DNA of 64,000 bases. Origin: Dipteris shenzhenensis (taxonomy: Eukaryota; Polypodiophyta; Polypodiopsida; Gleicheniales). The notes beneath the pieces are model-generated. The model saw only the letters and a list, made by a program, of their open reading frames with translations. It was not told the DNA's origin and ran no database searches. The DNA is taken from the NCBI GenBank assembly GCA_047967505.1, contig CM106538.1. One strand, given 5' to 3'. A program made the translations under genes and the position numbers. Below are positions 58,656-64,000 of the stretch, piece by piece. Each line of letters opens with the position of its first letter. Positions within the stretch are counted from its first letter, which is position 1.

Positions 58656-58913
58656 TGTACATGTTGTAGTCATTTTCTAAATAATACCTAACTTGTAATA
58701 TATAACTAATAGGCTTTCTTTGGAACCAATACTCACAAACTAATAGTGAGTAATATATATCTTTATAGATCCTTATATTAGTTGTATGGAAGTGATAATT
58801 AAAGGAGATGCTTTATATGTAAACTGATGACAAAGGTTTGGATCTCTTGAGGTAAGAGGTGAGGTAGAGGTTGTCTTCTTCCACTCCTCTCTTCTCTTAG
58901 TTTTTAGCCTTAA
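58656..58913 (+). repeat. Probable 5' LTR of a Gypsy-type element, left border uncertain
   Basis: Lies directly before the Asp-tRNA-type primer-binding site. The left edge TGTACATG at 58656 is a guess. Confidence 0.4.
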
Positions 58914-58916
58914 AAT

Positions 58917-58934
58917 TGGCGCCGCTGCCGGGGA
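58917..58934 (+). other. Primer-binding site (Asp tRNA type)
   Basis: TGGCGCCGCTGCCGGGGA closely matches the primer-binding site used by plant Gypsy elements of the Athila/Tat group. Confidence 0.8.
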
Positions 58935-60283
58935 TGATGCTTGTGAGCTTTGTCTTCTCTTTCTCTAGCATTGTAATGCCATTAGCTACTAGGTTTTTGG
59001 GTCCTAAACTCAAAACTTAGTATTTTGGTAGAGAGGAAGTATGAGCATGAGTTTCTTGTTTTTGTGATTTAGGGAAGCAAAATTTCAAAAGCTTGGAGGA
59101 ATTGGAGCTAGGGGAGGAAAGGAAGTACCCACCTAGTACATTACATTCACCAAGCACCAAACAAACAAGAGGATTTGGAGGTAGGTGATGAGTTTCGTCA
59201 CTTTTGTTCTAGGACTGCTTTTGGTCTAGGAAACTTCATTTTCTCAAGAATTAGTGGGTTAGAGTATGTTTTTTGGTTGAAATTAGTGATAGGAAGGTAG
59301 AATAGGCAGTAATCAAGCAGATTTAGGCATCATTTGCACGAAAAAACAACAAAAACACTCTCTGTTTGGCCAAAAACCAGTCGACGGAAACTAGCATGCA
59401 GAAGTCAGACAAGCTCGCAGAAGTTAACTTATGCACGGAGAGATCTGACCGGGAATCTCTGCGTTGACTTTTGGTCAAACCTGACAGAATCTCTACCCCG
59501 GATTTTCGGCTAACACCTGGCAAATCTGACATACATTTAATGTTTGCCAGCCTGGATTTCGGTGCACCTGGTGTGCCTTGAATCTCCTGACTTCTACGTG
59601 ACCAAAAGTCAACTCGCAGAAGTTAGCCTGAGGTATCAGCCTGACCTTCGAACCTCTGCGCGCAGAGATCTTTCTGCCAAACTTTTGGAATTTGAAGTGT
59701 CAGCAGGGCCCTCTAGTTACTGCTGATCATCTTTTTGTATGGGGGCCTGGTCAGATTCTGAACCAAATCCCTCCATTTCAGTAGCTCGCAGAGGTTAATT
59801 CCCATAATGAAAACAACCCAAAATTTCAAAAATCTCTGGAAACACTCATATATCTGTTTGACCTGACTGGGGAGCAAAATCAGCAAGAGTCAACTTCTGC
59901 TCGCAGAAGTGCCCCCATAGTGGAAAATTGCTAAGTGATAAAATTCACTAAAAATAGGTCTGGAATTGGTAAAAACTCAAAATTGTGAAAAACACCTTCT
60001 ACTCGCAGAAGTTCTTACTTCTACGCGCAGAAGTTCTTGCATAGTGAAAAACTGTCAGACACCAGAAGCCTGTAAAAAGCCTTGAAGAAACTCGCAGAGT
60101 GAAAAATAGCTATTTCAATCTCTACGCGCAGAGATAAAACTTCTGCGCGCAGAGATCCCTTAGCCTGTGTTATCTTCCAGACAGTGTCCTGACATAGTCC
60201 CACATAAGTTTGAATTTGACCTTGAAGGCTTCTGAAAAGTCAACTGCACCACATTAATTGTTGACCTGATCCACGTCACAGGG
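58935..60283 (+). other. Gypsy leader with repeated CTGCGCGCAGAG-type palindromes
   Basis: No long coding frame. At least ten copies of (T/G)CGCAGA(A/G)GTTA or the palindrome TCTGCGCGCAGA occur between about 59400 and 60150 (clear ones near 59655, 59897, 60018, 60122 and 60139). Confidence 0.7.
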
Positions 60284-60868
60284 GTGTTAAAAAACCTCAT
60301 GCACTTGCGGTCAGGTAGAGTCCTCGCAGGGATTAGCCAACAAGGGACTAGTCTTGCACCTAGCGAAAAATCAGGATCTGATCTTAGTGCACCAACCGTC
60401 AGCTCAAGTGCTACATCTGGAACCGGCAAAAATTTTATTATTTTTGACCCGTGGGACTCGACCTCTGATTACTCAATGGCTAATGAATCAAGCGAGGATG
60501 TCCCCATGCAGGTGTCAGAAGCCTCCCAACACATGGGAGGGGTAAGATTTCAACCCATCACTCAAGGGCTACCCTCACAATGGAGGGATGGGAGGGTGCC
60601 ACCACTACCCCAATTTCAAGGCCAAGTGAGTAGTAGTTCCTACTTCGAGAATCCTTTTGGAACCATCGGAGAAAGATTTTATGGCTAGCATCCGTTTAAT
60701 GAGTATGCTGCAATGAACACGGCCATACACTCCTCACGTTTAGGTGGCATACCACAATTCGGCCTTAGTCCGGCAATGGATTACTATGGTAATCCTATCT
60801 TTTCTGGTTCTCGAGTCCAGGACAATGCAGATGTGGGCACCTCAACACAATTCAGAGAAGGGCTGAGA
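60284..60868 (+). pseudogene. Gypsy-type gag N-terminal fragment
   Basis: The frame 60284-60688 reads MLKNLMHLRSGRVLAGISQQ. The LRSGR word is common near the start of plant Gypsy gag. A Ser- and Gln-rich segment follows. After a TAG at 60686-60688 the same frame continues with HPFNEYAAMNTAIHSSRLGG to about 60868 and is then lost. The rest of gag and all of pol are absent. The call leans on the primer-binding site upstream. Confidence 0.5.
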
Positions 60869-61379
60869 TGTTCTTTTTTGGCTATTAGGATGAAGTTTGG
60901 TACTCAGTTAGCATCAACCAACTTGGTACAACTTTTTTCATTGTGCAACTCACTCATTGCCACCTCACCCACCATCAACTGAATGTTAGTTCCACATCAT
61001 TCCCAAATGCCACATCAACAAATCCATGTCATCTATTGATCCACCATGGAGTTCCACCTCATGAGAGTGAGTTGCCATGTGTACATGCAACACACCTTTT
61101 CCCATATCAAGCATATTCACATGCACATGCTCCATATCACGAAGCATGCCACCACATCACCACCTCACATTACATTAGACATGTACTATGTGTATGTGAA
61201 CATTTTTATCAATTATTTTCTCACTCTTGTGGATACCTTGGTCGATGTATTTTGGACATGATTAATTAGAGCTTCATGCATGTCCTAAATACTAGCTCAA
61301 AAGAGGGGGAAAGATTACTCAATTTTTTATACACATGGACTATGTGTGTCAGCATTTGAATAAAAAATTTCTCATGCCT
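60869..61379. other. CAT/CCAT-rich sequence without recognisable genes
   Basis: Short frames only. The words CACATGCACATGC and CACCACATCACC give it a low-complexity look. Confidence 0.4.
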
Positions 61380-62690
61380 TTGCATACCTTGATCAAGGTC
61401 CTAAATGGATGTATTTTGGAAATGACTAATTAGAGCTCAATGAATGTCCCAAAGACTAGCTCAAAAGAGGGGGGCAAATTACGAGTACATGATGCATCAA
61501 TTAGATGGTGGGGGATAGTCTAGGAGGTTGTAGATTGTGGAGAAAATTTCCATACCTCAATTGAGGTATGGAAATTGGCCAATATATTTCCTATGTCTAA
61601 GCCTTAAACAATTAATTATTCATATGTGACATATATGTGTGTCCATTTTGGACATATTGGCCTATGCCAAAGTGTGAAAGTAATGCAAAAAATGTCTCAT
61701 TTCCATACCTCAATTGAGGTATGGAAATTGGCCAATATTGGTGCTATCTCTAAGCCTTAGACACTTTAACATGACTTTGTGTGCTCATTTTGGACATATT
61801 AGCCTATGCCAAAGCCTTCAATTAATGCCTAAAATGTCTCATTTCCATACCTTGATTGAGGTATGGAAATTGGCCAAATATTTGTGCCATATCTAAGCCT
61901 TAGACACTTAATTATTCATACATGGGCTATGTGTGTTCATTTTGGACATATTAGCCTATGTCAAATACTTAAACTAATGCCTAAACTGTCTCATTTCCAT
62001 ACCTCAATCAAGGTATCTAGCTTGGACAATATTTTTGCCATGTATAATCCTTATAAAATCAAATTTTCATACATGAGGTATGTGTGTTCATTTTGGACAT
62101 ATTAGCCTATGCTAAAGCCATAGATTAATGACTAGTAGGTCTCATCTTCATACCTCAATTGAAGTATCAATTTGGTCAATATTTGTGCTATATCTAAGCC
62201 TTCATTGAGTAATATTTTAAGCCCAAATTGAGTCATATTAGGATCTCAATCAAGGTATTCAAAGTTGATTCAAATTGCTACTAAAACATAGGTTGATATT
62301 ATTGCTATGCACATTGGTATGGCATGCACATCAAATGCTCCATGATCCAGATAGGATGCCAGCTTGAACCCTTTCTCCACCTCATAGCTCGATCGAGATA
62401 TGATTGGTAGTCCATGTCATAGGTAGCTCGAGTACCTTGGATGCCACTATGGATTCCACCATGCACATGATATCTCGATCGAGGTATGAGGTGGTAGTAC
62501 ATGTCATACCTCGACCAAGGTACTGGAGTCCACCTTGGATGCCACCATGGATGCCATGTGTACATGAATACATGGATCGAGGTATGAGGTGGATGTCCAT
62601 GTTAGCACCTCAAGTGGAAAATCGAGCCTAGGATTGAGTACACATGTCACAAAATGATTGAAGAAAATTCCTAGATCAAGGTATTGCCCG
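61380..62690. repeat. Palindrome-rich repeat region (TACCTCAATTGAGGTA)
   Basis: Five units of about 150 bp start near 61545, 61693, 61835, 61985 and 62136 (CATTTCCATACCTCAATTGAGG...). Each carries a perfect or near-perfect palindrome and then TTTTGGACATATTAGCCTATG. Outside this array, variants such as CTCGATCGAGGTATGAG recur at about 62394, 62478, 62503 and 62574 and ACCTTGATCAAGGT at 61385. Confidence 0.88.
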
Positions 62691-64000
62691 TCCCTCCATT
62701 TCATTGTATTTGGGATGTCCCAAGGTGTCCCATTCTACCCGAGTGGGACAAAACTAAGCACCCTTACCTTGCAGCCACCAAGTAGTTCCTTTTGTCAAAT
62801 TCAATTTGTATGATCAGTGTGTCTTTCCCCTTTGCATTATTCTTGTATTTCTTTGTGGAATTCTCAAAATTTTGTCTTCTTTAGTTTGGACTTATTGGTT
62901 GTCCTCCGTTCTAGATCTGGCTTGCAATAAGATGACTATAGTAAGGGGGACTTGTAAAATATCCCCTTGCTAAATACCTCAGAGGTTCAATCTCGTAATT
63001 TTAGGACTAGGTGCTTTTTTGATAGGTTTTTGTAAGGGACAATCCTTGTACGAGGGCTCACTTCCATAATCTTGACATAAGGGTTGCAAAAGTTGGGTTT
63101 TGTGAGCATGGGCTAGCTACCTTGTATTTTTTATAGGACACTCTCCAATATGGTGTAGTCCTTGGCATTATACTATTAATAGAAAATATCTTGGTCATGT
63201 TGTTGATATATCATGGTCTAGATTGAGGCTATAAATTCATTGGAATAGGAGGACCATCCTCGTGATGATGAACATGATATGCTTGTTATAGAGCATACTT
63301 GTCTTCTTGTTGAGTATACTTGTACCCTCCTTCTTGATTGTACCCATCTACTTCTAATGCTTCTCCTATTTTCATTTGATTGACATGGATTGCCCATCCA
63401 TAGGTTAGCTAAGGGGGTAGTACTTGTTAAAAGAGGAGGAGGAGGTGGAGAGATAGTGAGCATAAGACACAAGTGTTGAGGAGTTTCAATTATATTTTAA
63501 AAATTTGTGGGAGGAAGCAAGGCAAGAGTAAGCTCAACCCAAGGGAGAGTGTGTCACCCACCTCCCTCTTGGACACTTGCAATACCATGTTCTCAACCCA
63601 CAAGAGAAGGGGAGGGTGAGGAAGAAGGGGAGGGGAAGGAAGAGGAGAACGAGCTCCCGAGTGGTGGAGCAAGAGAAGTGTGGGGAAAACGTGGGGATGA
63701 AGGGAGCAATGGATGCATCAACTCTCTCACTCACTCTCTCACAGAATAGACAAGGAAGGAGGCAAGGAGCAAGTGCTCACCAAAATCTGTATTAGAAGAA
63801 TGAGGGCTCAATGGAAAATTAGCCCTTATATACATCTACCTCCTTTTGAAGGGAGGTTTAACCCTAAACTTGCCCTAATCTTTATATAACTCCACTAGTC
63901 CTCTCTAGACTCCCCACATTATACAATTAGGGGGGGTTGGCGAGCGTAGACTATTCCTAATATTGGGAACAACTGAAAGGAGATATTTACACTAGTATCG
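62691..64000. other. No recognisable gene to the window end
   Basis: Only short low-complexity frames. A run of G (about 63930-63937, GGGGGGGTTGG) near the end could be a polypurine tract before an LTR, but I cannot show an LTR. Confidence 0.35.

Noticed and set aside
58341-58673. Repetitive HRFSPF-type protein frames on the minus strand
   Set aside because: They are produced by the 10-bp minisatellite read in three frames.

Overview
This window is nuclear DNA of a land plant and is made almost entirely of transposable elements plus one displaced ribosomal DNA segment. I see no gene I can confidently call a single-copy host gene. Two things point to an early-diverging lineage such as a fern, rather than an angiosperm. 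A 5S rRNA gene lies about 0.8 kb downstream of the 26S gene on the same strand (linked, L-type rDNA), and the 5.8S variable arm does not match the angiosperm form. The lineage is an inference, and naming the species would need a database search.

Layout from left to right. 1-3420: 5' half of a minus-strand Ty1/Copia element with a 150-bp LTR, inserted into the reverse transcriptase domain of a minus-strand L1-type LINE (3421-6984). 7106-8765: LTR and pol end of another minus-strand Copia. 8766-13958: AT-rich decayed sequence with a diverged 0.5-0.6 kb direct duplication, grading into GC-richer sequence. 13962-20819: a complete-ended CACTA (En/Spm) DNA transposon with matching terminal inverted repeats, a TTA target-site duplication and two divergent, damaged transposase genes. 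20822-22180: Gypsy pol tail, LTR, primer-binding site and a Copia integrase scrap. 22181-32012: rDNA with the 18S 3' end, ITS1, 5.8S, ITS2, 26S, a C-rich spacer, 5S and an array of 219-bp spacer repeats. It is cut at both ends and carries many C-to-T type changes. 32013-39494: an unidentified plus-strand gene-like region facing a decayed transposase-like gene, then an AT-rich block with a perfect 132-bp inverted repeat and longer direct repeats. 39495-45100: AT-rich sequence with little recognisable content. 45100-47900: a Copia integrase scrap and a decayed Penelope-like reverse transcriptase. 48120-54141: the best preserved element, a Copia with one 1360-codon reading frame broken by a single stop codon and with a GTAC-rich leader and LTR. 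54149-57870: a decayed Copia in the opposite orientation. 57905-58640: two minisatellites. 58656-60868: start of a Gypsy-type element with an Asp-tRNA-type primer-binding site. 61380-62690: a palindrome-rich tandem repeat. The last 1.3 kb holds nothing recognisable.

The elements do not form a pathway. The informative relationships are nesting (Copia in LINE, CACTA in a retroelement leader, rDNA joined to Copia) and dense short regulatory-looking repeats. These are CACTA subterminal motifs that recur between the two divergent transposase genes, GTAC cores in the young Copia, palindromic motifs in the Gypsy leader, and a modular rDNA spacer repeat.
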